From: Earliella scabrosa
Lineage: Eukaryota > Basidiomycota > Agaricomycetes > Polyporales > Polyporaceae
Reading direction: 5' to 3'
NCBI GenBank assembly: GCA_022605405.1
Contig: JABYQQ010000006.1
Coordinates: 1,550,001 to 1,614,000, forward strand
DNA length: 64,000 bases
Both the position numbers and the translations under genes were made by a program. Below the pieces are notes generated by a model. The model made no database searches and was not told the origin of the DNA. It was given only the letters and a program-made list of their open reading frames with translations. Of the stretch, positions 38,163 to 50,930 are shown piece by piece. Position 1 is the first letter of the stretch. Every line of letters begins with the position of its first letter.

Positions 38163-39038
38163 TGTGTATGAGTGATGAGGGCCTTTACGACGCACAGGTC
38201 AGGAGGGAGACGGAAGAAAAGTTGAATTGGAGGTTGCATCGGCCGCTAACTTTAGGGGCCCATCAGGGGCGGCCCGACGGTTACCTTAAATGGAAATAGG
38301 TAGTTCCACTCACTATCAATCCCTCCGTCAATTGAAATGGGACATGGACCTCGCGGCCGACACGTCGCGGACGTGCTCAAGGTCAAGTTAAAGCCGACAC
38401 GCGTGCGTACGTGTCGTAGTGTTGATGCGAGCGCGATGCCCAAGTTTGGCTGCCTCATGCCGTCGGCAGGTTCAATCTCAGACGTTCTCACGGGGGACCT
38501 TTCTGAGGCTCTGCCGCTCTGCACAGCTGTACGGTGCACCCCTTCTCACAAGAACTGTTAGACTACCAACTTCAAAGTAAGGAAGGCTCTGATCATCAAA
38601 CAAAGCACCTAGCCCTCGGCCGCGACGAATGGGCCGTCGACCAATATGCCGCGATAGTCCGACAGCTCCGACAATGGACACGATACCCTGAAACCCTGAG
38701 TAGGTCCAACCGACATACTTACATACCTACTGGCTGCTTAGTTCTGTTGAAGCGTTCTGCAGCATGCTCACCGAGAACGTAATCACAGTGCCTGCTGACT
38801 GACACTGCGCAGTGCGCGGCCATTCCTCAGGTACTCTCCTCTTCGAATGCCGTCTGCCATGAGGACACGTCAGGCGGCTTCAGCTACGGACAGTCATGCT
38901 GGGAGGCCTACGGCGGGCAATACTGATCAATTGCAGTCGCAGACTCGCGACTTGAAGCACTATAAATATGGCGGGGCGTCACTCTCAGAGCCTCACCTCA
39001 CAGCAACACCCTCCAACTCGCGAGTCTCAGACTTCACC
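38163..39038. promoter_or_regulatory. Divergent promoter region, B3 / SDR
   Basis: 876 bp between divergent starts. A good TATA box (tataaata) at 38961-38968 lies ~75 bp before the SDR start codon. An AGTTGAATTGG word near 38219 lies upstream of B3. No gene was supported within. Confidence 0.55.
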
Positions 39039-40139
39039 ATGCCAAGCTCCAAGGAACTCCCACCGCTGATGGCGCCTCTCATCCCGAACCAGTTTGTCAA
39101 GGCACCTACAAGCCAGTCCTGCCGCCTGCGGACACAGACCTCACCGGGAAGGTCATCATCGTCACGGCGGCCAACTCCGGCCTGGGCCTCGAAAGCAGCC
39201 GCCAGTTCCTCTCCTACAAGCTCTCCCGCCTGATCATGGCAGTGCGGTCCCTCGAGAAAGGCAAGGCCGCGGCTGCCGAGCTTCAGGAGGCCTACCCGAA
39301 GGCCACCATCGAGGTATGGAAGCTCGACATGAGCTCCACGGCGTCCATCAAGGCGTTCGTCGCACGGGTCGAGTCGGACTTGGCTCGTCTTGACGTTGCG
39401 GTTCTCAACGCTGGCTTGATGCCGTTCAAAGTCGCGCTGAACCCAGAGACGGGCTATGAAGATGCGATCCACGTCAACTACCTCGCCACCATGCTCCTCA
39501 CTTCCCTCCTCCTCCCTGCTCTCAAGAGCAAGTCTTCTCCAGGAACCCCCGGACGCGTTGTCATCATCTCGAGTATTATGGCAGCCACATGCAAGCTTCC
39601 CGACAGGAACACGAAGCAGCTCCTCCACTATTTCTCCGACTTCAGCAAGCGCAAACTCGACATGACCGGACAGTATTCCGTCTCCAAGCTCCTGCAGATG
39701 ATGTACCTCTGGAAGCTGGCCGACTACGTCCCTTCGCGGGATGTCATCGTCAGCGCTGTCGAGCCCGGCGCCCTCAAGGGTACCAACTTCAACTCTTCAG
39801 CTTCGGCGGCTCTCAGGCTTGTAGGCAACGCCTTTGCCAACTCCGTTGGACGCCCCGTAAAAGATGGCGCCACTACGGTCGTGGATGCTGCGCTCAACCA
39901 CGGGTCCGACGCGCACGGGAGCCTTCTCATGAATTGGGAGATCCGATCGTGAGCACTGGTCCACTCCATCATCGTCAAGATGGCATGCTGATGCGTGAAT
40001 GTTGTCCAGCTTCCCCCCATCCATGTATACGCCCGAGGGACAGGAGATCATGGAGACGCTCTGGGAGGAAACCATGCGCGAGCCCAGCTTCCACGACGTT
40101 CCCGCCATACTCGAGTCGATCAAGAACGGCACCCACTGA
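39039..40139 (+). CDS. Short-chain dehydrogenase/reductase, apparent 1-nt frameshift near the N-terminus
   Basis: The start ATG at 39039 (MPSSKELPPLMAPLIPNQFVK) fits the TATA box at 38961, but the frame must shift by one base near 39096-39101 to reach the conserved SDR frame (GTYKPVLPPADTDLTGKVIIV). From there the frame runs to 39948, then a 61-nt intron (GTGAGC...CAG) and exon 40010-40139. The expected product is about 346 aa. SDR motifs: nucleotide-binding TAANSGLGLE (first Gly of TGxxxGxG replaced by Ala), LDMSS, LNAGL, catalytic Ser in VVIISS and YSVSK (YxxxK). No intron can bridge the shift: only ten bases lie between possible signals. It is a true frameshift (pseudogene), an assembly error, or a truncated protein from Met at 39236. 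NAD(P)-dependent oxidoreductase; substrate unknown. Confidence 0.8.
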
Positions 40140-40842
40140 CATCGCCGCTCGAGAGCCACGAGCGCACCCGACTACCAATTCCGTATCCCCATGTACATAC
40201 TCCTATCTCATCGCCCGACCTGTTTGCACTTGACAAGCACATCACGCTCCTATTAAGATCTCTCCCGTTCGTATATAAAATGTATCGTTCCAATGGGATC
40301 CGACTCATACTCAAGTCACCGCCCAATAGGTCAACCCTTCCTCGTGCTGTCGCTGATGGGAAGCACTCGAGCTCATCATGACGGGACGAAGACGAACCAC
40401 CGTGGTTCCTCTGGTATGCGCCCCACCGTACAGCTAGAGCCTAGTAGTCATCTTGGAAGAGGCCACTATCAAAGTGCATGGTCGGTCGTTAGGAATGACC
40501 GTCGATTTATGCACCAGGTGCGGGTACAGCGGGAACTTTGACGGCGTGCGCGATCTGAATCCTCCCGAGCTGGGACGACCAGAACAGAGGGAGACCTTGT
40601 CCCCTGCGACCTATCTTGCTAAGTACCACGACACGGATAGCGGAGCCAGAGTAGCTCGAAAACGACATCTCCGATTACAGCTCAGAGTACAGCGCAAGAT
40701 CGCGCATACTGTACCGCTGAAGAGTCCAGCATAACAACCTTACATTACTCCTGCCAGGGAATCATAATCCAACCGAGACAACGCCATGAACATGAACATA
40801 GGTCCGTTGAACGACGACCAGCACGACAACACACGCCGCTTC
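40140..40842. other. Intergenic between convergent SDR and GH16 genes
   Basis: 703 bp, 3' flanks of two convergent genes. No feature recognised. Confidence 0.45.
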
Positions 40843-42820
40843 TTACACGAGGAACGCGCCAAGCGCCATCGCGGCACCCGCGGTGAGCGCAGTCCACATG
40901 GCGCTCGTACCAGCGAGCGCGCGGAGCGTGGACGCGCCGTTGACAGTCGTCTCATTCGTGACCGCGACCGAGGGCGAGAAGGCAGACGCGTTCTGGCCGT
41001 AGACGTACGAGACCGCGTCCGGCGGGTTCGAGCTCGAGTCCGCGCACTGGACCTCGACGGACTCGACGAGCACGTAGAAGTGACCCGCCGCCTGGTAATC
41101 GGGGTCGTCCCAGTTGATGATGCCACCAGCCCACTCAATTGTGCCCTGGCCCGAGGCGTTAGTGCCGGCAGGCCAGATACTAGACAGGGTGTCAGTTTGA
41201 TCGACCCTCAATAAAGAGCTTGGAGTGTAGAAGCGTACCTGAGCTGGACACGAGAAGGAGTCGACGGGTAGCGGCTGACACCGCCGTCGGTGAAGTCGGA
41301 GCGCTTGACAGTGCGTACGGTCTTTCCGTCAACGGCCCAGGACAAGGTGTCCTCTTGCCAATCAATCTACGCATCAAGTCAGTGTCTGCCCCGCGTCCCG
41401 ATAGAACCCGCACCCACAGTGTAATCGTGGAAGTTGCTGAACGTGTCGGTGATGTCACCGTGGGTCTCACCAACGGTCTTCTCGGCTACAATGGCATGTG
41501 AGCAAGGAGGAACGTTGAGCCGCGGAGGTAGGCTTACGAATGACACCCTGCCAGAAGAAGTTGGACTGGCCCTCGGTCGTCTTCTCGCCAGGGAACTCCC
41601 AATCGATCTCGTCCTTAATGTCGGACATCGTGATGAACGCGGTCACGACACCGCCCCAGCGTCCGGTCTTGACTGTTCGAGAATGCGGAAGTGTCAGCAT
41701 CGCGACGTGTAAGAACATACAGTTCGTGCACACGCACGCCGAGCAGTGATTGTTCCGTAGTGGACGTAGTGGGTTGATGAGAGACGGGTGCCGCCGTTGT
41801 CTTCGGTGAGAATGAGGGCCATCTCGCCGTTCGTGCCATTGATGATGGTGCCGGAGTCGACTACCCAGTCGTACTTCGTTGCGTTACCATCATAGTACGT
41901 CGCGTTCGTGAGGACCCGGGATGTGTCGGCAAATGTGTACTGCAAGGAGAGATGTTAGGGTTCTGCTAGAAGGGGTAAGGAGACGGAAGCGGTGGCCTGA
42001 GCAGTGCAGTCTCCAGTGATGCACACCGGCGTATGGTGATGGTAAATGAAAAGGATAACAAGCGCGAACGAATCCAATGCGCAGTATGATATCCGGAGGT
42101 TATACGGAATCATTTAGAGGTACCGCATCGCGGTGTGTACGGTGGCATGACACTTCCGGTCACCTCTCGGCGAACTTGTCATATGGCTGGCGTGAAATGT
42201 GTTGAACACCGACCGATACGTGACCGGGCTATGCCTCCGCTCGTGGAATCACTTGCGACCCTGCCCAATAGAATTATGGGTGTTCCCATAGGCCGAGTCG
42301 CCCAGGCTATGCAACCATCCACGTTGCTGAACGGTGGCGGCATAGCCGTGGCGGCGAGGTGACGAAGAGGCACTTGATGGGATTGCGACGGAGGACATGA
42401 GGGGCAGAGGTGAGAAGCTCGACATACCTTGGCGTCCTTGCAGATGGGTGCGGGCATGCAGGAATCCAAGGTGTTTGACGCGAGCGGGTTGCAACCTCCC
42501 AAGCAGAACTGCACCGGACGTCAGTGCTAACGTTCGCCACTGACAGTTTCCGTCGAAGCATAACGTACGGTTCCCTCTCCGCAAAAGCCGAACTCGCCTA
42601 ACGAAGGCGGTCAATACAAGTCCCACAAGGCAAGGACAGGCGCAGACTCACTGCAGCATGGTGCAGACGCAGGGCATGGAGTCGTGATATTGCTGTCCAA
42701 CAATGCATTGGGTATATATGTGAGATGCAGAGTCAAAGAGACATACCATTGTGTAGCAGACACGGCCGACAGAGAAGCGAGAAGCGAGAGGACGAGCGGG
42801 ATGGAAAGCTTGAACGACAT
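40843..42820 (-). CDS. Secreted GH16 CRH-like transglycosylase with Cys-rich chitin-binding-like module and GPI-type end
   Basis: Nine exons on the minus strand: 42820-42747, 42692-42652, 42597-42569, 42508-42428, 41939-41738, 41672-41538, 41485-41418, 41366-41239 and 41179-40843, giving 364 aa. A signal peptide (MSFKLSIPLVLSLLASLSAVSA) is followed by a Cys module (TPCPASAPCCSEFGFCGEGT, FCLGGCNP) with the CBM18-like spacing. The GH16 core carries DEIDWEFPG, the ExDxE catalytic pattern, plus WGGVVTAFITMSD and FHDYTIDWQEDTL. The Ser/Thr-rich tail ends in a hydrophobic stretch (WTALTAGAAMALGAFLV), as in GPI-anchored wall proteins. CRH family enzymes link chitin to beta-glucan in fungal walls; that role is inferred here. 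Seven introns are 51-65 nt, but intron 4 is 488 nt. Confidence 0.88.
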
Positions 42821-43002
42821 GGTGGTAGAGACAGGAAGGTGGGAGGGAGCAGGTATTGGTAGACCGGAACGTGAAGGCCAGCAGGTCCAGGTGGTGGTCA
42901 AGAGCAAAGGTGTAGAAAGGCCAAGAAGCCATGGCTTCCCTAAGTCCAGCCGGCGTCCAATCGCCGTGCGCAGCGGAGATGTGGACGTGAAGCGCAAAAA
43001 TC

Positions 43003-43073
43003 TGCATTAAGGGGGAATCGAACCCCCGGCGGGTCGATGGCAACGACCCAGGTTACCACTACCCCATTAATGC
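43003..43073 (-). tRNA. tRNA-Gly (anticodon GCC)
   Basis: On the minus strand 71 nt fold as a cloverleaf. The acceptor stem is GCATTAA with TTAATGC and discriminator A. The D loop contains AGTGGTAA. The anticodon stem GGTCG/CGACC closes loop TTGCCAT with anticodon GCC. The T arm is GGGGG-TTCGATT-CCCCC. No intron; CCA is not encoded, as expected for a nuclear eukaryotic tRNA. The internal A and B boxes are the D and T arms. Confidence 0.96.
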
Positions 43074-43237
43074 TTCATAACTCGCCTACGTAAATGTCAT
43101 GTGTCATGCGCTTACTTCGGCACACTACTAGTAACTCGGTCACTACTTATGTATGCAAGTTGTTGTACGTCTAGCTATCGTCAATATCTCTCTCCGTATA
43201 GTAGTCAGACACGATCGCAGTACGCAAGTCCAAAGAT

Positions 43238-46200
43238 CTATGGTTGACCGCTCCGCGGCTCCTCCAAGTCGACCAGAATACCACTGTCATCACCAATACC
43301 ATCTAGCTCACCATCTTCCCTCCACTCGTCAATGAGGTCCTTCATCTCCTGCATCAAGGCCTCCACCGCCTCCGAGCGGGACCACGCACGCGCCAGTCCC
43401 TCCGCCTCAGCAAAATCGGCCAGATCCGCCGCAGAGTCCATGGAGGACACGGTCGCCAGCGGCAGCATAGGGTAGCCAAGCATCGCCTGCGCGACCCGTA
43501 TCCTCCGCATCGTCATGCGCACCAGGACGGGAGACTCAATCACCATCTCCTTCGCAAGAGACAACGCTGTGCGTGCCAGACCGAGTCCACTGCGGCGTCC
43601 GCTCGGGGAGAACGAGCGACGTCCTGGCTCTCCTAAGGGTGAAATGGGACGCACAGGACCGAGATGAACGATCTTGGGACCAGAGTCCCGAGCGGCTTGC
43701 CGTGACGGCGTGATGGGACTCGGCATGAGAGCATAGCCTGCTTGTCGCTCTTCGGGCCTGCGCGGCGTGGACATCTGCATGCCAAACTCGTCGAAGGTGG
43801 GAAGCGAGACCGAGTTGAACATGGTCGAACTTCGTGGGGTAGACACAGCACTAGACGGTTCCGCCCCGAGGAAGCTCCTGCGCGGTTTCGAGAAGATGTT
43901 GGACACGGGTCTGCTCCGGGATCGAATCGGGGTCCCGGGGAACGATGCGCTCATGGCGAGGGGACTGACATAGCCTGGGCCGCTTCCTCCGCTAGATGAT
44001 AGTTCCTGATGAAGCATCGACACCTTCTCCTGGACGAACACGCGCATCTGCAACGCAAGCGGGCTCCGGCGCAAACACAACCACTCGACCAAGGACCACA
44101 TCATGTAGTCCAAGATACGTGGTCGGCGCTGAGTACGGGAGTGGGAGGACGAAGCCGTCATGGATGGCGCGAGAAAGGGGTTGTCATCGCGGGTTCCAAG
44201 GTCAAACGCGCTGGCCTTCGGCGAGTGCGTCGGAGAGGGCGGCTCTGAGTACCCCGGACGAGACGGCACCGCGAAGCCCGCATCTCCGTCTGCAAGCGCT
44301 TCCTTGAGGATAGCCCCAATTTGTCCCCATATACCGGGCAGAGCTGTGGACAAATCCTGCTCCGCACGGGTAGCGATAACCTTGAGGATCTGGAGCGCAG
44401 CGACCAGAGCCATGGCAGGTTTGGGATCTGGAGCGGACGACACTGACCGGCGGCTGTCTGTGGACTTGCGTCGCTCGATGCTCGAGAGACTGGTCCGCGA
44501 TTCGCTCCGGACGAAATCAGCACGTTGTATGACAGTCAGCACGTACACGAGCAGTCGCATCCAGGCCTTCGCGTAGACGTCGCGCCGCCATTTCTCAGCC
44601 CACTGGCTGTCGTTCGCGATCTCGACCGACGTCTTCATCCGCAGCACGAAAGGGAGGATGACGCCTGAAAGGAAATCGTAAGTCGGCTCCCGTTTCTCCA
44701 GTTCTGCGATGACGTCCGCTCCGATCGCGAGAAGTGCCCGGTCCAAGAGGTTCAACAGACTGCCTCTCACGGCGAGGACCCACAGCAGGTTCTCCGACGC
44801 GGCCACCTCACATGCTTCGAGACCAGCGCTGCAGTACTGCGTGACCAGAACACGAGCAAAAGCAGGCTCGTTCGCGAAGACCGTGTCGGAGGCGAGGGTA
44901 GCCACAACGTCGAAGACGCCCGAGAAGTCGACCGATGTAGAATAGGAGGAGATGATCGGCGCGACATCGGAGAGGAGGGTCACGACTTCCTTCAGCTCGG
45001 GACGCGTCGGACGGAGGAGCACAGCCCGGATGTAGTCTGCGAGGAAAGCCGCTACCCGCGGAACACTGGATCGTGAATCCTTGAATACGAGCTTGACAAG
45101 CTCCAGAACCCGTTGTGCAGCGAGGGATGACAGTGTTCCGCCTGCCTTGGTGAAGTTGACGACCAGTGAGAGGAAGTCCAACCGCATAGTCAGGAGATCG
45201 CTTGGAACGGAACTTTGCGAGATACTGGCTTGACTGAGCCCACTCTGCGAGATCGCGTCGGAACCCAGCTCGTCCACCTGAGAAACGCTCTCCGATGGTT
45301 TCACCTTCAGTACGCCCTTGTTCAACAGAATGGATCCAAGGGCATTGATCCCGTCCCGGAGGACTGTGCGGGAGGAGGTGGAGGCATGGTAGAGATGTGG
45401 CGCCAAGAACATGAGGAAGCGAAGGAATTGTTGCGCGCGGAGAATGGTTGGATTGTGAGCGATGACGGTCAGGAAGAGTCGTACAAGGTCGTCCAGTCCG
45501 AGTCGCTTGCTATCGAACTCGTCTGGGACGTCTACCGTCACTTGATTCTTGTCCTGCGCGCTCTGGTGCACAGACGCAAGGAACGCTTGCGGAACCTTCT
45601 CTGCAATGGTAACCATGATTGCCTCTTGCTCCTCCAGCTTGGTCAGCGCACTGAGTCCAGCGACCTCCAGGTTGTTGAGAGGGGCGGCACCCTTGAGCGT
45701 AGCGAAGAGCGTGAAGACGTTCTCGCACAAGGATGGTCCGTCAACCCCCGGAAGCGCCACCACATTTGACATGACATCGCAAGTCTGGAAGACGAACGAC
45801 TCTTGATGGAGAGCGTAGAATCGGTTGACGGAAAACTCGACGATGGCTCGAATGTTTGGATGAGATTTCGCCTCGCAATAGACCTTGATCACGGCAGGCA
45901 TGAACATCGTATACCCTCCACCTGAGGTGAAGAGACGCCGAAAGCGGGTACTGGCCACCAAATAGTCTATGCGATCGTTAGCCCGTCGTACTTCACTAGG
46001 AACTCGCAGTGCTTACTCAGCATCGCCTGCGCCACGACACCAACGTCGTCACCATGCACGAGCAGTATACGATTGATTCCATCCAAGAGCAATGCAAGCT
46101 CTTCCCGATCATTGAGATGCCTGGACATGGAGCGGAAGACTTGATGAAGCAGTAGCAGATGACTGCGAGCCAGCGTCAGAGACAACGCCGTGAGCGCTCC

Positions 46201-49200
46201 GTTCGGCTGAGCTTGATAGTGCTGCTGGGAGGGGATGTAGGCGGTCATGGGAATAGCGTTGTTGGGATTGCTATCAAACTGTACGGGTAGCACAAGCGTT
46301 GAGAGACTCTTCCGGAAGACCTTGACATCTTGAGCGTTGCGGCGGAGAAGGTTCAGGAACAGCAGGTTCTGGGCCGTCCTTACCATGCTGACCCAGACCA
46401 CGGGCCCAGGAAGCGTGTCGAATGGATTATAGTTAACATCCAATCCACGTGGAAACATCGGCCCTGGCGGCGTAGCATCGTTCCACCACAGCGAACCCGA
46501 CGGAAGAAGCACTGTGTCCACCTTGGCTCGACGGATGTCGCGCATGGACATCTTGCTGACTTGAGGTGTGAGCTTCGCGATGATAGGCGTACTATACGCG
46601 TATCCAAACAGGGGATTGGCGTTCTCCGTGTGGCGCGTTGAAGACTTGAGATACCCGGTAACGTGATTGAGAACATGATGGGCTACTCCAGGAGGCAAGC
46701 TATACTCGCAATGCAAGAAGTCTCTCAAAGCGGAGATGGCAGACATGACGCCCGCTGTATCTCCGGACAGCTCGTGGAACACGGCTCTGGACAGCATAGG
46801 AGGGTCATCGCGCATGAGATCCAGGATGAGTGTCTTCGCCGCGTTCGCGACAGCGAAGTCGCTGTCTTTCACCATCGCAGCCAACCTCGGGAACAGCGAG
46901 ACCAGAGCGGCCACAAACACTGGCCGTCGCTTAGCCTTCCCGAAGCTCCCGCTCGAGATAGAGTCCTTCCTTCCCAATGGTGTGTCTCGTGGAGAGGATC
47001 TTGTCGGGGAGGGTTCGGGACTGGGACTTGGGCTGGGCGGCTCCGGCGTACCGTGGTCATGGTCTGTCACAGAGCTCAGGGAATCCAACTGCTGAGTGGG
47101 GAGTTTGGCGATGGGGGTCTTGATCCATTCGGTCTTGGGATCCATCTCGCCGCGCTCCTCGGACCATCCCACTTCCGACAGCCGCCGACGAAGCTCCTGC
47201 GGGAGGACATGACCCTTGCTGTCCTTGAAGTCGTTCGGGTCCTCTTCTAGCTCAAACAGACTGCTGCCAATATCGGTAGGTACAAATAAGATAGGCGGCC
47301 GAACGAGCTTGAACGGACGCCGATAGCTTCTGTCCAATATGACATCTTGTGACAGTAGCTGGAACCGCCAGCTGGACATCGTAGCTATCCGCTGAATTGT
47401 CTTGCGGCGAATGTTGGCATCGGCGCTGCAGATAACGTCAGTACATGAATGGGTGCCGCATGCAGACTGCTTACTCTGTGAGGTCCTTGTTGATCATTGC
47501 AGAGAATTCGTCCGGGATCTTCTCTGCACATTGCATGATGAGGAAGCAAGTCTGGGCATGTGGTCAATTACTAACGCTCGATTCGCGAAGCAAACGTTGT
47601 CTTACAGGAGCAATGATGTGGGACGCCGAGTCGTCCAGATGCTGATACCACAGCATCGGCGCAATGTAGATGTAATCGTTCGGCTGGAGCAGTCCCGAAA
47701 TCGTAACCAACAGCTCAAGTGCCGTGCTAATCTTCTTGTCAACTAGTGACTGTAACATCATGATGCGGTCGTCGAAGGTGTCGAGAGCAGGGTCCGCAGA
47801 GCCGCCTTTCGAAGCCTGGGAGTCCATATTGGATGGACTCATTACAACCGTTCTGCGCTGGATAGGCGTCAGCAGGTCGACACACACATTGTAATGGATA
47901 CCTACCTTGCCAACGCCTCCTATACCCGCCTTCGCCTGTTGGTAAAGCGCCTCGAGCTTCCTGAACGTGCTCACGACCTCATCCTCGTTGAGCTCCGAGT
48001 CAGGGTCGGTCTCAGCGTCGAACAGATATGTTGAAGTCCAGTTGACCACGGAGGACAACCAAGCTGCGCTGGAGGGCGAATCATTAACCATGCAAGCTAG
48101 TTATTGTTGAAGGGCTTACGTCTTGAGTGAGCGCGTGAACAGCCTGCACTCGCGGAAAAGCGCACAGAACAGAAGTCGTTGGGAGGCTGGGATGAGCGTG
48201 CGTTTCTCCTGTCCAGCACCGATGAGATATTCAGATACCTCCCATAGCCACTGGAAAACCATACCTTCTCTTCGATTAGCATTCCAATCCTCGCTTCCAG
48301 GGCCATAACGAACCTCATCGTTGCTCCAAACTACGCATAGCGATTCAGAGCTATCCGTCCACACCATCTATGTCTGACTTACCACTCCTGGATCCTTCGA
48401 CTGCCGCACCTTCCGCAGATGGTGCACCAGCTCAATCATGATCATCATCTGCCCGTACCGCGCCTTGTCCTTCGCAGGCTCGGGTACGGCGCTTTCGGGC
48501 AGCGCACTTCCGCGGGACGCATTGGGGTCGGTCATCAGCGCAACGGACATCATGTTCGGGTCGTGTGTCCATAGCGCAGGGTAGAACCGCGCAATGCAGT
48601 GCAAAGCGCAGATTTGGTTGGCTATCGTGAGGTCCTTCATCGACGCTGCACATGTGAACACGGGCTTGAAGAACGCCTTCGGACAGCTGATCGCGGCTGA
48701 TTCCAGGAAGTCAGATAGTGGTGCACAAGGTAGTTCTGGCGGGTCTGTTATGAGACGCTGGAGTAGGCTTAGCAATACCACAGGTCACTCAGGTCTTGCG
48801 TAAACTCACTTCAGACATGGTTGGGAGCAGTTGCGGGATGAGAGACGCCCGAATATCCTCCGGGAGCCGCTCGAACATTGGCAAGAGACGCAGGAGTGCC
48901 GACCACTCGCCATGTGTCATCTACATCGCACTGTCAGTGTGGCGATTCAAGTCATAACGATAATCACATACGACATCCTGAAGGCATTTCTCGACGCTCT
49001 CTCTCCACCTCCCGCCCGCCTGGACCCAATGGCAGAAGTACAGTATCACCCACTCGCCATCTCTGCTTTCGCGGACGCAAAGCAGCTCCAGCACGAGACG
49101 AATGACACTGCTCTGGATTTCCCCGACGACAGCAAACGCGTCATCACGCATGGCCTCGACCTCGGGTAAGATGCGCGTACGCAGAAGATGGATGATGACA

Positions 49201-50930
49201 CCCGCATCTGCAACCGTCTTGCGAGGATCCCCTGTCCAGTCCAACAGCAGCGACACCGAAGAGTTTACGAATGTCTTGAGCTTGCGCCAGGTCATCGTTG
49301 TCAACAGAGGCGAGAGCATCGTGGACGCGTCGGAAGACGACCAGTACTCCTCTATGAGGTGGTGGAGCGTCCATCTCCGCGACGCCTCGGAACCAACCTC
49401 TAAGCACCCGATGACGCTTTCAGCGACAATAATGTCTCTGATCATCTCGTCGCTGTCACCCTGCGAGTGTCGCACGCCGTACTCCTTCTCGAGCGCCGAT
49501 TGAGTGGGGGTCCCGCTTTGTCCATTCTTGATTGCCTTTATGTACCCAGTAACGGTGTCAGCTTCAGCGATCGAGTCTGGAGACGAACGTAGAACTGCGA
49601 GCAGGGAGAAGAGCGATTGAAGAAGTGTTTGCAGTATATCGGGCGTTTCGACCTCGAACGTCTTGTCGCGAGCGAAGAGCAACGAAGAGAGCGAACCGAG
49701 GATACGCATCCGCGAGCGCGAGTAGACCGACGCCGCCTTGCAGCACCATATGCATCGCTCAAGCTCTGCCTGTGGGTAACTCAGCAGAAGCTATACTGTA
49801 ATTGTACACTGACCGACCTCGTTAGAAGGAGCTTTCCACGTCCGTACTGCATACTCGAACGTCTCCACTGCCGTCTGTTGTTCAACTGCGACCTGATCGT
49901 TGCTGTACGGACCAACGAACGGGACGAGCAGGGCAGCAAGGACCTGCGTCTCGCACGGCAAGTGCTTTGGACGGTTGACCGAAGTCGAGGAGGTCAACGC
50001 CCTGGCAATGTGCGTTACTGTCGGCACCGCCCGCGCGCTCGCTCCCAGTGATGCGACACTCTGTGGTCTCCGGAGTCCACCGGTCATCTGCCTGGTATGC
50101 GTCGTGTGCGAGCTTGCAGCGGTTCCGCCATGGCTGACAGGCGCGTTTGACGATGAGAGGAACGGGAGGTGCAGCGTCGACCCAATTGTGTTGTGTATTA
50201 CCGGTTCTGCCTTGTGCGCGCGAGATGGTAGCTCCCCGAACCGCACCAGCATGCAAGCCTTGCGAATCTCTTCGGCAAGTCGGCGTCCCTCGTCATGTGC
50301 GACGTCGCGGACCTGTTCGACAACATGGCGCATCGACCGTTTCTGCCCGAACCGGTACCCACGCGGTGTGGATGGCCGGCCGGGGACGGCACTGGAGGCA
50401 GTGGTCGCGGTGGAGGGTGTGTCGGGCTGGCCGGATGGTAGGGGTGGTGGAGTAGCAGAGCGGATTGACGATGCAGCTGAGGGGAGGACGTGCGAGCGGA
50501 TGGTGTCCCACCGCCGACGAGAGGGAGAAGGTGGTGCATTCGGACTTGTTACTTCAGCTATGAGGGTACCTCCGAGATTCAGATGTGGCACAGTGCCGCG
50601 ACCTTTGCGTCCCTCCGGGCGGGCGGTAGGGGGAGTCTTAGGCGGCCTAGGGGTTGCGACGTCCTCGCCGAAAAACTGACTCGCCTCTTCCACCGGGGAC
50701 TGCACGACCTCCTTCTCCGTCCACGCACCGCCGGCGTCGTCTCCAAAGGGATCTACGCCTTCCTCGAGCTTCTCGAGATGGGAGGCAGCGGTGGCCTGCC
50801 TGTGATGCGCGGTCGGATTGGGTGCGGACTCGGACTCGGAGCTACTCCTGCCCTTCTTGAGGGATTCGATGGAGAAGAGGCGGCGAGGCAGTGGCCTGCC
50901 GCCGGCGGGTTTCTTGTTTCCAGATGACAT
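43238..50930 (-). CDS. Giant alpha-solenoid protein, ~2,415 aa, possibly UNC80-like
   Basis: Ten exons on the minus strand: 50930-49818, 49769-48972, 48920-48810, 48757-48410, 48367-48120, 48068-47906, 47857-47606, 47551-47475, 47425-46017 and 45966-43238. Introns are 42-54 nt and all joins keep frame. The N-terminal ~230 residues are disordered (Pro/Ser, RPLPRRLFSIESLKKG). After that long helical stretches rich in Leu/Val with no enzyme motif dominate, e.g. EIRKACMLVRFGELPS, LLQSLFSLLAVLRSSPD, MVFQWLWEVSEYL and RFLRFLMFLAPHLY; these suggest HEAT/ARM-like repeats. Around residues 1950-2200 lies a Ser/Pro-rich segment before a helical C-terminus ending EPRSGQP. I connect it tentatively with fungal proteins labelled UNC80-like; the exact role is unknown, perhaps a membrane-complex or transport scaffold. 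The 42-nt intron (48409-48368) is the least certain join. Confidence 0.72.
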
